In this document: in pieces, positions 24,285 through 32,782 of the stretch
How positions within the stretch are numbered: the stretch's first letter is position 1
How the letters are laid out: each line of letters begins with the position of its first letter
Assembly (NCBI RefSeq): GCF_018866325.1
Contig: NZ_CP076457.1
Location: 4,189,001 to 4,253,000, forward strand
Length of the DNA: 64,000 bases
From: Streptomyces sp. YPW6
GTDB taxonomy: Bacteria > Actinomycetota > Actinomycetes > Streptomycetales > Streptomycetaceae
Reading direction: 5' to 3'
The notes under the pieces: model-generated
What the model was told of the DNA's origin: nothing
Seen by the model: the letters and a program-made list of their open reading frames with translations, nothing else
The model's database searches: none
Made by a program: the position numbers and the translations under genes

Positions 24285-25442
24285 TCAGGCCGTCTTCGGC
24301 TCGATGATCCACTCGCCCCGGCGCATGACGCCCTTGAGGACGAAGTCCTCGTCGAGGACCACCAGGTCGGCGTCCTTGCCCGGGTCCAGCGAACCGACCC
24401 GGTCGTCGACGCCGAGCAGCCGGGCCGGGTTGGCGGAGATGGACCGGACGACGTCCTCGACGGGGATCGCGTCGAGGGTGACCGCCCGGCGGAACGCGGT
24501 GTCCAGGGTGAGCGTGGAGCCGGCGATCGAGCCGCCCTCCACCAGCCGGGCCACTCCGTCGGTGACCTCGACCGCGAGCGGACCGAGCTGGTACTCCCCG
24601 TCGCCGAAACCGGCCGCGTCCATCGCGTCGGTGATCAGCGCGACCCGGCCGGCGCCCTTGTGCCGGTAGGCCAGCTCCAGGACGGCCGGGTGCAGATGCG
24701 TGCCGTCGTTGATCAGCTCGACGGTGATCCGGTCGTCCTCCAGGAGCGCGGCGATCGGGCCCGGCTCGCGGTGGGCGAGCGGGGGCATCGCGTTGAACAG
24801 GTGCGTGGCGACGGTCGCGCCCGCGTCGATGGCCTCCACGGTCTGCTCGTACGTCGCGTCCGTGTGGCCGATGGCGGCGATGACCCCGTGCTCGGCGAGC
24901 AGCCGTACGGAGTCGATGCCGCCGGGCAGCTCGGTGGCGAGGGTGAACATCCGGGCGGTGCCGCGGGCGGCGTCCAGCAGCTTGCGGACCTCGGCCGGGT
25001 CCGGGTCCCGCAGCAGCCCCTCGCTGTGGGCGCCCTTGCGGCACGGCGAGATGAAGGGGCCCTCGAAGTGGATCCCGGCCAGGTCGCCCTGCTCGACCAG
25101 CTCGGACAGGACGCCCGCGCGCCGGGCGAGGAAGTCCATCTCGCCGGTGACGGTGGAGGCGACCAGGGTGGTGGTGCCGTGCTCGCGGTGCGTACGGATG
25201 CCGGTGAGGACCTCCTCCACGGTGCCGGAGGTGAAGGAGGCCCCGCCGCCGCCGTGGTTGTGCATGTCCACGAAGCCGGGGACCACCCAGTGCCCGGCGA
25301 GGTCGATGGTCCGGGCACCCTCGGGGGCCGAGGCGGCGATACGGGTGCCTTCGACGGTCACCCGGCCGTCCTCGACCGTGCCGCTGGGGAGCACCACCCG
25401 GGCGCCGGCGAGAACGGTGCTGTCTGCTGCGCGTGGGCCCAT
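24285..25442 (-). CDS. nagA: N-acetylglucosamine-6-phosphate deacetylase
   Basis: Cytosolic amidohydrolase of 385 aa that converts GlcNAc-6-P to glucosamine-6-P and acetate. The metal site begins with VVPGFVDMHNHGGGG (about residues 52-66). Further family motifs are GIHFEGPFISPCRKGAH, AAIGHTDATYEQ, THLFNAMPPLAHREPG and the catalytic Asp in ALITDAMDAAG. The ATG overlaps the nagK stop by one base (TGATG), so kinase and deacetylase are translated together. With NagK it forms the GlcNAc route after import of free GlcNAc or chitin products. Confidence 0.95.
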   Translation of the reverse strand: MGPRAADSTVLAGARVVLPSGTVEDGRVTVEGTRIAASAPEGARTIDLAGHWVVPGFVDMHNHGGGGASFTSGTVEEVLTGIRTHREHGTTTLVASTVTGEMDFLARRAGVLSELVEQGDLAGIHFEGPFISPCRKGAHSEGLLRDPDPAEVRKLLDAARGTARMFTLATELPGGIDSVRLLAEHGVIAAIGHTDATYEQTVEAIDAGATVATHLFNAMPPLAHREPGPIAALLEDDRITVELINDGTHLHPAVLELAYRHKGAGRVALITDAMDAAGFGDGEYQLGPLAVEVTDGVARLVEGGSIAGSTLTLDTAFRRAVTLDAIPVEDVVRSISANPARLLGVDDRVGSLDPGKDADLVVLDEDFVLKGVMRRGEWIIEPKTA

Positions 25443-26374
25443 CAGGCGGAAACCTCCGTGGCGAGTAGATCCCAGGCGAGCAGCCCCGCGCCCAGGCATC
25501 CGGCGGTGTCCCCGAGGGCCGCCGGGACGATGTGGGGCAGCTTCTGGAACGTGACGCGTTCCTCGACGGCCGCACGCAGTGGTGTGAACAAGGTTTCCCC
25601 GGCTTCGGCGAGACCGCCACCGATGATGAGCGTGCCCGGGTCGAGCAGGGTGAGCGCGGTGACCAGGCCGGCGGCGAGCGCGTCGACCGCGTTCCGCCAC
25701 ACCTCGATCGCCGCCGGATCGCCGGACGCGACGGCCTTCGCGCAGTCGGCGGCGTCCGCCCCGGGGTCCCCGCACGCGGCCGCCCAGGCCCGGGTCACCG
25801 CGGCGGCGGAGGCCAGTGTCTCCAGGCAGCCGCGCTGGCCGCAGCCGCAGTCGGGGCCGTCCGGGCGGACGACGATGTGGCCGATCTCGCCCGCGTCCCC
25901 GTGGGCGCCGGACTCGATGGCGCCGCCGATGCCGATGGCCCCGGCGATGCCGGTGCCGAGCGGGACGAAGAGGAAGCGGTCCGTGCCGCGCCCGGCCCCG
26001 ATGCGGCCCTCGGCGAGTCCGCCGGTGCGGACGTCGTGGCCGAGGGCGACCGGGATGGCGCCGAGCCGCTCGGAGAGCAGGGCGCGCAGCGGTACGTCGC
26101 GCCAGCCCAGGTTCGCGGCGTACACCGCGATGCCCTCGGCCGAGTCGACGATGCCGGGCACGGCGACCCCGGCGGCGACGGCGCTCTCGCCGAGGTGCTC
26201 CTCGCCGTGGGCCCGCAGATCCGCCGCGAACGCGAGGATCGACTCGATGACCGCTTCGGCGCCGCGCTCCCGGTCGGTGGCCCGCCGCGCCTCGTGAAGG
26301 AGGGTGCCGTCGGTCCCGACCAGTGCGGCCTTCATTCCGGTGCCGCCCACATCGAGGGCGATGACATGTCTCAC
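25442..26374 (-). CDS. nagK: ROK-family N-acetylglucosamine kinase
   Basis: Cytosolic sugar kinase of 310 aa. The phosphate motif ALDVGGTGMKAALV is at the N-terminus. The sugar-binding DVRTGGLAEGRIGAGRGTDRFLFVPLGTGIAGAIG and the ROK zinc site GHIVVRPDGPDCGCGQRGCLETLAS follow. Coupling to nagA and the dre-like sites upstream point to GlcNAc rather than glucose; a glucokinase-type activity is the alternative. GTG 26374 is the start; the nearest dre-like box is only 29 bp upstream. Confidence 0.88.
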   Translation of the reverse strand: MRHVIALDVGGTGMKAALVGTDGTLLHEARRATDRERGAEAVIESILAFAADLRAHGEEHLGESAVAAGVAVPGIVDSAEGIAVYAANLGWRDVPLRALLSERLGAIPVALGHDVRTGGLAEGRIGAGRGTDRFLFVPLGTGIAGAIGIGGAIESGAHGDAGEIGHIVVRPDGPDCGCGQRGCLETLASAAAVTRAWAAACGDPGADAADCAKAVASGDPAAIEVWRNAVDALAAGLVTALTLLDPGTLIIGGGLAEAGETLFTPLRAAVEERVTFQKLPHIVPAALGDTAGCLGAGLLAWDLLATEVSA

Positions 26375-26402
26375 GGGAGACAGTTTCGCCCGCCGACCCC
26401 CA

Positions 26403-26418
26403 AAAGGTCTAGTCCACT
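26403..26418. promoter_or_regulatory. dre-like DasR operator, nagK side
   Basis: AAAGGTCTAGTCCACT, read on the other strand as AGTGGACTAGACCTTT, fits the DasR dre core TGGTCTAGACCA with few mismatches. It lies 29 bp upstream of the nagK start, a repressing position. Confidence 0.7.
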
Positions 26419-26523
26419 AGCGTGGTTTGTTGCGCACCCATACAAAATGACGAACGAGTGAAGGTGGCCCTTTTTCTCCCATGAAGTCACGAATGGGAAC
26501 CCGGGATCGGCGGAATCCGGGCC

Positions 26524-26539
26524 AAAGGTCTGGACCAAG
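26524..26539. promoter_or_regulatory. Second dre-like site, middle of the divergent region
   Basis: AAAGGTCTGGACCAAG has the palindromic core GGTC-TG-GACC, differing from the dre core by a central G. Confidence 0.5.
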
Positions 26540-26623
26540 ATACGGTTCGGGGTTCCCGACTTCCAGTGCCCGTAAGCCAGTTGTGGTGCTCCGGGCCCGT
26601 ATACGTTGCCGAAGCGATACGCC

Positions 26624-26639
26624 GGTGGTGTAGACCTTC
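26624..26639. promoter_or_regulatory. Third dre-like site, solute-binding-protein side
   Basis: GGTGGTGTAGACCTTC resembles known dre boxes with a GTGTAGACC core and lies 122 bp before the binding-protein start. Confidence 0.6.
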
Positions 26640-26761
26640 GCGTCGGCAATGGGGGAAAATCGCTGTTCATCCGGACGGTGCCAGGACAGGGCGGCGCTGC
26701 CGCGGCCGAGGCCGGCGGCGTGCGTCGTGCGCACCGCCCGCGGGCAAGGTGATCGACGAGG

Positions 26762-28039
26762 ATGGGCGAGGCTGTGCAGCGGCGCTTTTTGGGTCTGACC
26801 GCGGCGGTGGCCGCGCTGGGAATGGCAGCAACGTTGTCGGCCTGCGGCGGTGATGCCGCGTCGGGCGACGTCACGCTGAAGCTGGTCGCCGCGGACTACG
26901 GCACCGGGCCGGAGAACAGCTCCGAGAAGTACTGGAGCGGAGTCGCCTCGGGCTTCGAGAAGGAGCACCCCGGCATCAAGGTCGAGGTCACCGTCCTCTC
27001 CTGGAAGGACGTCGACCGCGAGGTCGGCGCGATGGTCGAGGCCGGCAACGCGCCGGACATCGCCCAGATCGGCGCGTACGCGGACTACGCCAAGGCGGGC
27101 AAGCTCTACACCGCCGACGAGATGCTCGCGATCCGCACCACGGCCAACTTCCTGCCCTCGCTCACCGACGCGGGCAAGGTCGACGGCACGCTGTACGGCC
27201 TGCCCTTCGTCGCCAGTACCCGACTGCTCTTCTACAACCAGAAGCTCTTCGAGCAGGCGGGCCTGGACGCCCCCGAGACCTGGGACGACATCAGCAGCGA
27301 CGCCGCGGCGCTGAAGGCGAAGGGCGTCGACTACCCCTTCGCCCTGCCGCTCGGCCAGGAGGAGGCCCAGGCCGAGACCATGATGTGGCTGCTCAGCGGT
27401 GGCGGCGGCTACACCGACGACGTCGGCTCGTACGACATCGACTCGGCCGAGAACGTCGCCACGTTCCGCTGGCTGCGGGACAACCTCGTCGGCAAGGGCC
27501 TCACCGGCCCGGTCGCGCCGGGCAAGCTGGACCGGGCGAAGGCCTTCGAGGCGTTCACCGACGGCGAGGTCGGCATGCTCAACGGCCACCCCACCCTGAT
27601 GGACGAGGCCGAGGCCAAGGGCGTCAAGGTCGGCATGGTGCCGCTGCCCGGCACCGACGGCCCGACCAAGGGCTCCATGGGTGTCGCCGACTGGATGATG
27701 GGCTTCAAGGAGAACGGTCACCGCAAGGAGATCGGCACGTTCCTGGACTACGCCTACTCCGACGAGAACGTGCTGGAGTTCGCCGAGGAGTACGACCTCC
27801 TCCCGGTGACCGGCAGCGCCTCCGCCGCGATGGAGACCGACAAGAAGCACGCCAAGCTGCACGAGTTCCTGTCCGCGCTGCCCAACTCGACCCTGCCCCC
27901 GTTCGGCAAGACGTCCTGGGCCACGGTCAGCGAGGCGATCAAGAAGAAGATCGGCGGCGCGGTCGCGCCGGGCAGCAACCCCGAGAGCGTCCTGGGCGAG
28001 ATAGCCGCCGAGGCGGCGCAGGCGCAAGCCGCCGAGTAG
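26762..28039 (+). CDS. Sugar ABC-transporter substrate-binding lipoprotein (orphan)
   Basis: Extracytoplasmic solute-binding lipoprotein of 425 aa with lipobox LSACG (Cys near residue 28). It has the family 1 sugar-binder layout: KLVAADYGTGPENSSEKYWSGVASGFEKEHPGIKVEVTVLSW near the N-terminus, APDIAQIGAYADYAKAG, and YGLPFVASTRLLFYNQKLFEQAGLDAPETWDD. No permease or ATPase gene is adjacent, so it must work with partners elsewhere, perhaps the shared MsiK ATPase used by Streptomyces sugar importers. The dre-like sites suggest an aminosugar or chitooligosaccharide ligand. The start is uncertain (ATG 26762 or GTG 26774). Confidence 0.88.
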   Translation: MGEAVQRRFLGLTAAVAALGMAATLSACGGDAASGDVTLKLVAADYGTGPENSSEKYWSGVASGFEKEHPGIKVEVTVLSWKDVDREVGAMVEAGNAPDIAQIGAYADYAKAGKLYTADEMLAIRTTANFLPSLTDAGKVDGTLYGLPFVASTRLLFYNQKLFEQAGLDAPETWDDISSDAAALKAKGVDYPFALPLGQEEAQAETMMWLLSGGGGYTDDVGSYDIDSAENVATFRWLRDNLVGKGLTGPVAPGKLDRAKAFEAFTDGEVGMLNGHPTLMDEAEAKGVKVGMVPLPGTDGPTKGSMGVADWMMGFKENGHRKEIGTFLDYAYSDENVLEFAEEYDLLPVTGSASAAMETDKKHAKLHEFLSALPNSTLPPFGKTSWATVSEAIKKKIGGAVAPGSNPESVLGEIAAEAAQAQAAE

Positions 28040-28125
28040 CGGCCGGTGGCCGCCGCAGGCCACCCGGACGGCGCCGGGCCGGCCGCGCGAGGCGCCGGGC
28101 CGCGCGGGGTGTCGGGGGCGGGTAT

Positions 28126-28131
28126 TAGGTT
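28126..28131 (+). promoter_or_regulatory. -10 box of leaderless promoter for DUF3263 gene
   Basis: TAGGTT ends 7 bases before ATG 28139, with no ribosome site. Confidence 0.5.
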
Positions 28132-28138
28132 GGACGGC

Positions 28139-28420
28139 ATGACCGCCCCCGACGACGAGCACCACGATGCCCCGGCCGCGCCCGCGCCCGGTGCGGACGA
28201 GTTGTCCGTACGGGACCGGGCCCTGCTCGCCCTGGAGCGGCGGCCCTGGTCGGGGCCCGGGGCGAAGGAGCGGGCGATCCGCGAGGAGCTCGGGATCTCG
28301 CCGGTCCGCTACTACCAGCTGCTGAACGCGCTGATCGAGGACGAGCGGGCGCTGCGGGAGGACCCCGTCACGGTGAACCGGCTGCGGCGGGTGCGGGACG
28401 CGCGGCGCGGACGCCGCTGA
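28139..28420 (+). CDS. DUF3263 small helix-turn-helix protein
   Basis: Cytoplasmic protein of 93 aa. An acidic, Pro/Ala-rich N-terminus is followed by the DUF3263 domain (about residues 25-90): LSVRDRALLALERRPWSGPGAKERAIREELGISPVRYYQLLNALIEDE, which reads as a helix-turn-helix, with a basic tail RRVRDARRGRR. It is an actinobacteria-specific family without a defined role; DNA binding is inferred from the HTH and the tail. The 240 bp downstream (28421-28660) is low-complexity GC-rich sequence with no gene. Confidence 0.8.
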   Translation: MTAPDDEHHDAPAAPAPGADELSVRDRALLALERRPWSGPGAKERAIREELGISPVRYYQLLNALIEDERALREDPVTVNRLRRVRDARRGRR

Positions 28421-28660
28421 GCGCTCCTGCCGCGGGTCCGGCCGGGGCCCGGCTGGTCCAGTGCCGCGGGTGTCGTCCCCCGGGGCCCGGCAGATCCCCG
28501 CCGCGGTGCCGCCCCCGGATTCCGCTGGTCCCTCGCCGCAGGTGCCTCCCCGGGTGCCCGCCGCTCCCTCGCCGCGGGCTCCCGCCCCGAGCCCCGCTGC
28601 CCGCCGCCGAGGGCTCCGCCCAGGGCGCCGCTCCTCAACCGCCGGTGAGGATCGATCTCT

Positions 28661-29341
28661 TCACGGCGCGGTGTCCAGCACCAGGTCCACCGCCCCGTCC
28701 AGGCGGCCCCGTTCGGCCTCCGTCAGATACGGGTTCTGCCGCTGGCGGGCGCGGGCCGGCGCCAGGTCGGCGGCCGACACGCCCCCGTCGTCGGCGAGTT
28801 CGGCCAGCAGCGCCGCCAGCAGCGGCCGTACGTCGGCCCCGGCCGGGAAGGCCGGGTCGAGCGCGATCCGGGCCAGGATCAGCGCCGACATCGCCCGGTC
28901 GAGGCCGGGCGGGCCCTCCGCCGCGCTGGACCAGTCGATCACCACCGCGCCCCCGTCCGTCAGCATCACGTTCTCCGGATGCAGGTCCAGATGGAGCAGG
29001 CAGTCCTGCGGGTCCGTCGAGACCCGGGCCGGTATCGCGTGCAACTCCCGCAGCAGGCGGGCGAGCAGGGCCCCCGCCTCGGCCGCCCCCAGCCGCCCCG
29101 TCAGCAGGGCCTCGGCCAGGGTCGGGCCGGTCAGCCGCTGGAGCACCAGGTCCGTGGGGCGGGCCCCCTCGGCGGGCGGGCCGATGCGCGGCACCGGAAA
29201 GCCGAAAGCGCCCACGTAACTCATCACGGCCAGCTCCTCCGTGGTGTCGGAGCGGTCCCGGTAGCGGCGCAGGACCCAGGAGCCGTCCAGCGCGTACACG
29301 TCGGCGGTGCGTCCCGAGCCCAGAAGTTGCCCTGTGTGCAT
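28661..29341 (-). CDS. Aminoglycoside phosphotransferase-fold kinase
   Basis: Small kinase-fold protein of 226 aa. The glycine-rich N-lobe is LGSGRTADVYALDGSWVLRRYRD (Lys replaced by Arg), the catalytic loop is LLHLDLHPENVML near residue 128, and the metal Asp is in GGAVVIDWSSAAEGPPGLD. This is the APH/choline-kinase superfamily; the substrate is unknown and resistance should not be assumed. The ATG at 29341 lies 7 bases after TAGGTT on the reverse strand, so it is probably leaderless; the longer frame to 29416 lacks signals. Confidence 0.8.
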   Translation of the reverse strand: MHTGQLLGSGRTADVYALDGSWVLRRYRDRSDTTEELAVMSYVGAFGFPVPRIGPPAEGARPTDLVLQRLTGPTLAEALLTGRLGAAEAGALLARLLRELHAIPARVSTDPQDCLLHLDLHPENVMLTDGGAVVIDWSSAAEGPPGLDRAMSALILARIALDPAFPAGADVRPLLAALLAELADDGGVSAADLAPARARQRQNPYLTEAERGRLDGAVDLVLDTAP

Positions 29342-29542
29342 GAGGGCGAACCTACCCGGGCCGTCCCGCCGGAGGGGAGACGGCTTCCGGTTCCAAGAGG
29401 GGCGTCCGGCCCCCATAACGCGGAGGGAGGGGGTGAACGGGATCTCCTGTGCCGGGTGCCGCCGCCGCTACGGTTTCGGCAATTCCCTGGTCCGGACCAA
29501 TCCCCGCCGGATCCGGACACCCCCTGAACCAAGGAGAGTCAC

Positions 29543-30922
29543 GTGGAGAGAACCACGCTCCGCAGACGCGCCCTCGTCGCCGGCACCGCCACGGTGGCCG
29601 TGGGCGCGCTCGCCCTCGCCGGGCTCACCGGCGTGGCGTCCGCCGACCCCGTGGGCAGCACCGCCGCGCCGGTCTCCGCCGGCAGCCTGTCGCCCGGACT
29701 GCTGGCAGCCATGGAGCGCGACCTCGGCCTGGACGCGGACGACGCCCGGAGCCGGATAGCGAACGAGTACCGCGCCGCCGCCATCGCCGCCGGTCTGGAG
29801 AAGTCCCTCGGCGCCGACTACGCCGGAGCCCGGGTCAGCGGGGCGAAGGCCACCCTGACCGTCGCCACCACCGACGCCTCCGACGCCGCCCGGATCACCG
29901 AGGCCGGGGCACGGGCCGAGATCGTCGAGCACAGCCTGGACCGGCTCGAAGGGGTCAAGGAGACCCTCGACCGGGCAGCCCTGCGCAAGGCCCCGAAGGA
30001 CGTCCCCGTCTGGTACGTCGACGTCGAGGCCAACCGGATCGTCGTGAACGCCGCGAGCACCGCCGCCGGAGCCGCCTTCCTCACGGCGGCCGGGGTCGAC
30101 AGCTCCCTCGTCACCGTCGCCCGCTCCGCCGAGAAGCCCCGCACCTTCGCCGACCTCCGGGGCGGCGACGCGTACTACATGAACGGCTCGGGCCGCTGCT
30201 CCATCGGCTTCTCCGTCAAGCGCGGCACCCAGAACGGCTTCGCCACCGCGGGCCACTGCGGCCGGGTCGGCACGACCACCACCGGCTTCAACCAGCAGGC
30301 CCAGGGCACCTTCCAGGGCTCCACCTTCCCGGGCCGCGACATCGCCTGGGTCGCCACCAACAGCAACTGGACCCCGCGCCCGACGGTCAACGGCTACGGG
30401 CGGGGCGACGTCACCGTCGCCGGCTCCACCGCGTCCGTCGTCGGCGCCTCGGTCTGCCGCTCCGGCTCCACCACCGGCTGGCACTGCGGCACCATCCAGC
30501 AGCTCAACACCAGCGTCACCTACCCGGAGGGCACCATCTCGGGTGTGACCCGCACCAGCGTCTGCGCGGAGCCCGGTGACTCCGGCGGCTCGTACATCTC
30601 CGGCAGCCAGGCGCAGGGCGTCACCTCCGGCGGCTCGGGCAACTGCTCGTCGGGCGGTACGACGTACTTCCAGCCGATCAACCCGCTGCTCCAGGCGTAC
30701 GGGCTGACCCTGGTCACCAGCGGCACGCCCACCGATCCGCCCACCGACCCGCCGACCGACCCGCCCACCGACCCGCCGGGCGGCACCTGGGCGGCCGGCA
30801 CCGCGTACGCCGTCGGAGCCACGGTGACGTACGGCGGAGCGACCTACCGCTGCCTCCAGGCGCACACCGCGCAGCCCGGCTGGACCCCCGCGGCCGTCCC
30901 CGCGCTCTGGCAGCGGATCTGA
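29543..30922 (+). CDS. sprC: Streptogrisin C: secreted serine protease with chitin-binding module
   Basis: Exported chymotrypsin-fold protease, 459-aa precursor. A signal peptide (to about residue 34) is followed by an alpha-lytic-type propeptide. The mature enzyme probably starts at ADLRGGDAYYMN near residue 204. The triad is visible: His in TAGHCGRVG (~238), Asp in GRDIAWV (~266) and Ser in EPGDSGGSY (~347). A TDPP-repeat linker leads to a C-terminal CBM5/12 module (WAAGTAYAVGATVTYGGATYRCLQAH). Nearly every stretch matches what I recall of S. griseus SGPC. GTG start with AAGGAGAG. Confidence 0.93.
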   Translation: MERTTLRRRALVAGTATVAVGALALAGLTGVASADPVGSTAAPVSAGSLSPGLLAAMERDLGLDADDARSRIANEYRAAAIAAGLEKSLGADYAGARVSGAKATLTVATTDASDAARITEAGARAEIVEHSLDRLEGVKETLDRAALRKAPKDVPVWYVDVEANRIVVNAASTAAGAAFLTAAGVDSSLVTVARSAEKPRTFADLRGGDAYYMNGSGRCSIGFSVKRGTQNGFATAGHCGRVGTTTTGFNQQAQGTFQGSTFPGRDIAWVATNSNWTPRPTVNGYGRGDVTVAGSTASVVGASVCRSGSTTGWHCGTIQQLNTSVTYPEGTISGVTRTSVCAEPGDSGGSYISGSQAQGVTSGGSGNCSSGGTTYFQPINPLLQAYGLTLVTSGTPTDPPTDPPTDPPTDPPGGTWAAGTAYAVGATVTYGGATYRCLQAHTAQPGWTPAAVPALWQRI

Positions 30923-31068
30923 CCGCGCCAGGACCGCCCAGGACCCGGCCCGGCGCGGCCCGGCCGCCCCGGGTCCGGGCTCCGGCGCCCCGTCACAGCA
31001 CCTCCTGAACCTCCCCCGCCTCCCGCCTCCCCGCGTCGAGGCTCCCCGAGGACTCCGAGGAAACCGTC

Positions 31069-31941
31069 ATGACCCCACCCATGGACAACGCACCCCCGCA
31101 GGAACCGGACGCGTCCGACGAGACGTCGGGCGGCCGGCGGCGGATCAGCCGCAAGGGCCTCCTGAAGGCCGCACTCGTCGCGAGCGCCGCGCCGCTGCTC
31201 GCCGGTGGAGGCGTCGCGCTCGCCCGCGACGCCGCCTCCACCGGGAACGGGCCCCTGGCCCCCACCCCGGAGTGCGACGACGGCGACGACACGACGCCGC
31301 CGCAGATGGAGGGGCCGTACTTCAAGCCCAACTCGCCGCGCCGCACCAGCCTGGTGACCCCCGGCACCCCGGGCGTACCGCTCACCGTGAGCGGTTACGT
31401 CTTCGGCCGGGCCTGCCGGCCCGTCGCCGGGGCCCTGCTCGACTTCTGGCAGGCGGACACGAACGGGGCGTACGACATGGCCCGGTTCGCCTTCCGGGGA
31501 CACCAGTTCACCGGCGCGGACGGCTCGTTCAGCCTCACCACGATCGTGCCGGGCCTCTACCCGGGCCGCACGCGCCACATCCACGTGAAGGCGCAGGCGC
31601 CCGGCGGCCGCATCCTCACCACCCAGCTGTACTTCCCGAACGAGCCCCGCAACGCCACCGACGCCCTGTTCGACCCCGTGCTGCTGATGAACGTCCGCAG
31701 CGCCGGGAACGGGCGTCAGGGTTCCTTCGACTTCGTCCTGGACGTCGCCCAGACGCCGGACCCGACCGATCCGCCCACCGACCCACCCACCGAGCCGGGG
31801 ACCAGCTGGGCTCCCGGTACCTCCTACCGCGCGGGCGACCGCGTGACCTACGGCGGGGTCGCCTACCGCTGTCTGCAGGCGCACCAGGCCATGGCCGGCT
31901 GGGAGCCGCCGAACGTCCCCGCGCTGTGGGAGCGCGGGTAG
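31069..31941 (+). CDS. Secreted intradiol dioxygenase with C-terminal CBM5/12
   Basis: Tat-exported non-heme Fe(III) enzyme of 290 aa. The twin-arginine signal RRRISRKGLLKAALVASAAP is at about residues 23-42. The dioxygenase core contains QMEGPYFKPNSPRR, LLDFWQADTNGAYD and LYPGRTRHIHVKAQ, which supply the Tyr and His ligands for iron. A TDPP linker joins it to a CBM5/12 module that resembles that of the adjacent streptogrisin C. This architecture matches a characterised Streptomyces sp. SirexAA-E enzyme (SACTE_2871) that cleaves catechols and binds lignin-like polymer. A role in attack on aromatic plant polymer is inferred. Confidence 0.88.
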   Translation: MTPPMDNAPPQEPDASDETSGGRRRISRKGLLKAALVASAAPLLAGGGVALARDAASTGNGPLAPTPECDDGDDTTPPQMEGPYFKPNSPRRTSLVTPGTPGVPLTVSGYVFGRACRPVAGALLDFWQADTNGAYDMARFAFRGHQFTGADGSFSLTTIVPGLYPGRTRHIHVKAQAPGGRILTTQLYFPNEPRNATDALFDPVLLMNVRSAGNGRQGSFDFVLDVAQTPDPTDPPTDPPTEPGTSWAPGTSYRAGDRVTYGGVAYRCLQAHQAMAGWEPPNVPALWERG

Positions 31942-31973
31942 ACGCCAGAAACAGCGAGCGCCCGGCCCCGCCC

Positions 31974-32011
31974 GCGCCCCGTTCACGCCGTCCGGCGCGT
32001 GAACGGGGCGC
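31974..32011 (+). terminator. Strong hairpin after dioxygenase
   Basis: A perfect 15-bp stem (GCGCCCCGTTCACGC and its complement) with an 8-nt loop lies 32 bp past the stop. Confidence 0.8.
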
Positions 32012-32115
32012 CTCTTCGCGTGCGGCCGGAAAGTTCTCGCGTACCGTCCGAAACATTTGCCCGGCCCCACCGCGTCGTAGAGGGGGAAGGGCGGAACACA
32101 TGGACGGGGGAAGAC

Positions 32116-32625
32116 ATGAAGGGTGCGCGCACCGAGGAGTTCAGAGTGTTCGCGGCCGGCCGGGCCGGGCATCTGTTCCGCTCGGCCTGCCTGCTGACCA
32201 GCGGTGATGTGCATCTGGCCGAGGATCTGGTGCAGGAGACGCTGAGCCGGATGTACGTGACGTGGGGCCGCTCCCGCCGCATCGACAACCCGGCGGCGTA
32301 CGCGCAGACCGTGCTGGTGAGGACCTTCCTCACCCATCGGCGGCGTCGCTCTGCGGGCGAACGCCCGCTGGCCGAACTGCCCGAGCGTGCTCCGGCCGCC
32401 CCCGACGACCCGGCACTGCGGATGACGCTGCTGCGCGCCCTGTCCCAACTGGCGCCGAAGGACCGCGCGGTCGTGGTCCTGCGCTACTGGGAGGACCGCA
32501 GCATCGAGGAGACCGCCGCCGCCCTCCAGGTCAGCCCGGCCGCCGTACGGACCCGCTGCGTGCGGGCGCTCGGCCGGCTGCGGGAACACCTGGGCGGCAG
32601 CATCGCGGAGTTCGCCGCCTCCTGA
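32116..32625 (+). CDS. SigE-family ECF RNA polymerase sigma factor
   Basis: Sigma-70 family ECF factor of 169 aa. Region 2 is LFRSACLLTSGDVHLAEDLVQETLSRMYVTWGR (about residues 20-52) and region 4 is LSQLAPKDRAVVVLRYWEDRSIEETAAALQVSPAAVRTRCVRALGRLREHL (about 110-160). It belongs to the large SigE-like subgroup of actinobacteria. The ATG at 32116 follows GGGGAAGAC; the longer frame from 31999 runs into the terminator hairpin. The next gene encodes a membrane protein that may regulate it. Target promoters are not known. Confidence 0.88.
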   Translation: MKGARTEEFRVFAAGRAGHLFRSACLLTSGDVHLAEDLVQETLSRMYVTWGRSRRIDNPAAYAQTVLVRTFLTHRRRRSAGERPLAELPERAPAAPDDPALRMTLLRALSQLAPKDRAVVVLRYWEDRSIEETAAALQVSPAAVRTRCVRALGRLREHLGGSIAEFAAS

Positions 32626-32782
32626 CGTACGGGCACTCCCGCCCCGCGGTTCCGGAGAACCGTCGGTACGGCGGCTGCCCGCCCGCGGCTCCCCGGAGCC
32701 GCCGGTGAGGGCGCTCCTCACCCCAGGCCCCCGAGGGCCGTCGAACTGTCGAGCAATCCGATACGAGAAGTGGTGGTTCCCC

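Noticed and set aside
31999..32115. Upstream extension of the ECF sigma factor
   Set aside because: It would begin inside the strong hairpin after the dioxygenase and lacks a ribosome site; ATG 32116 has one.
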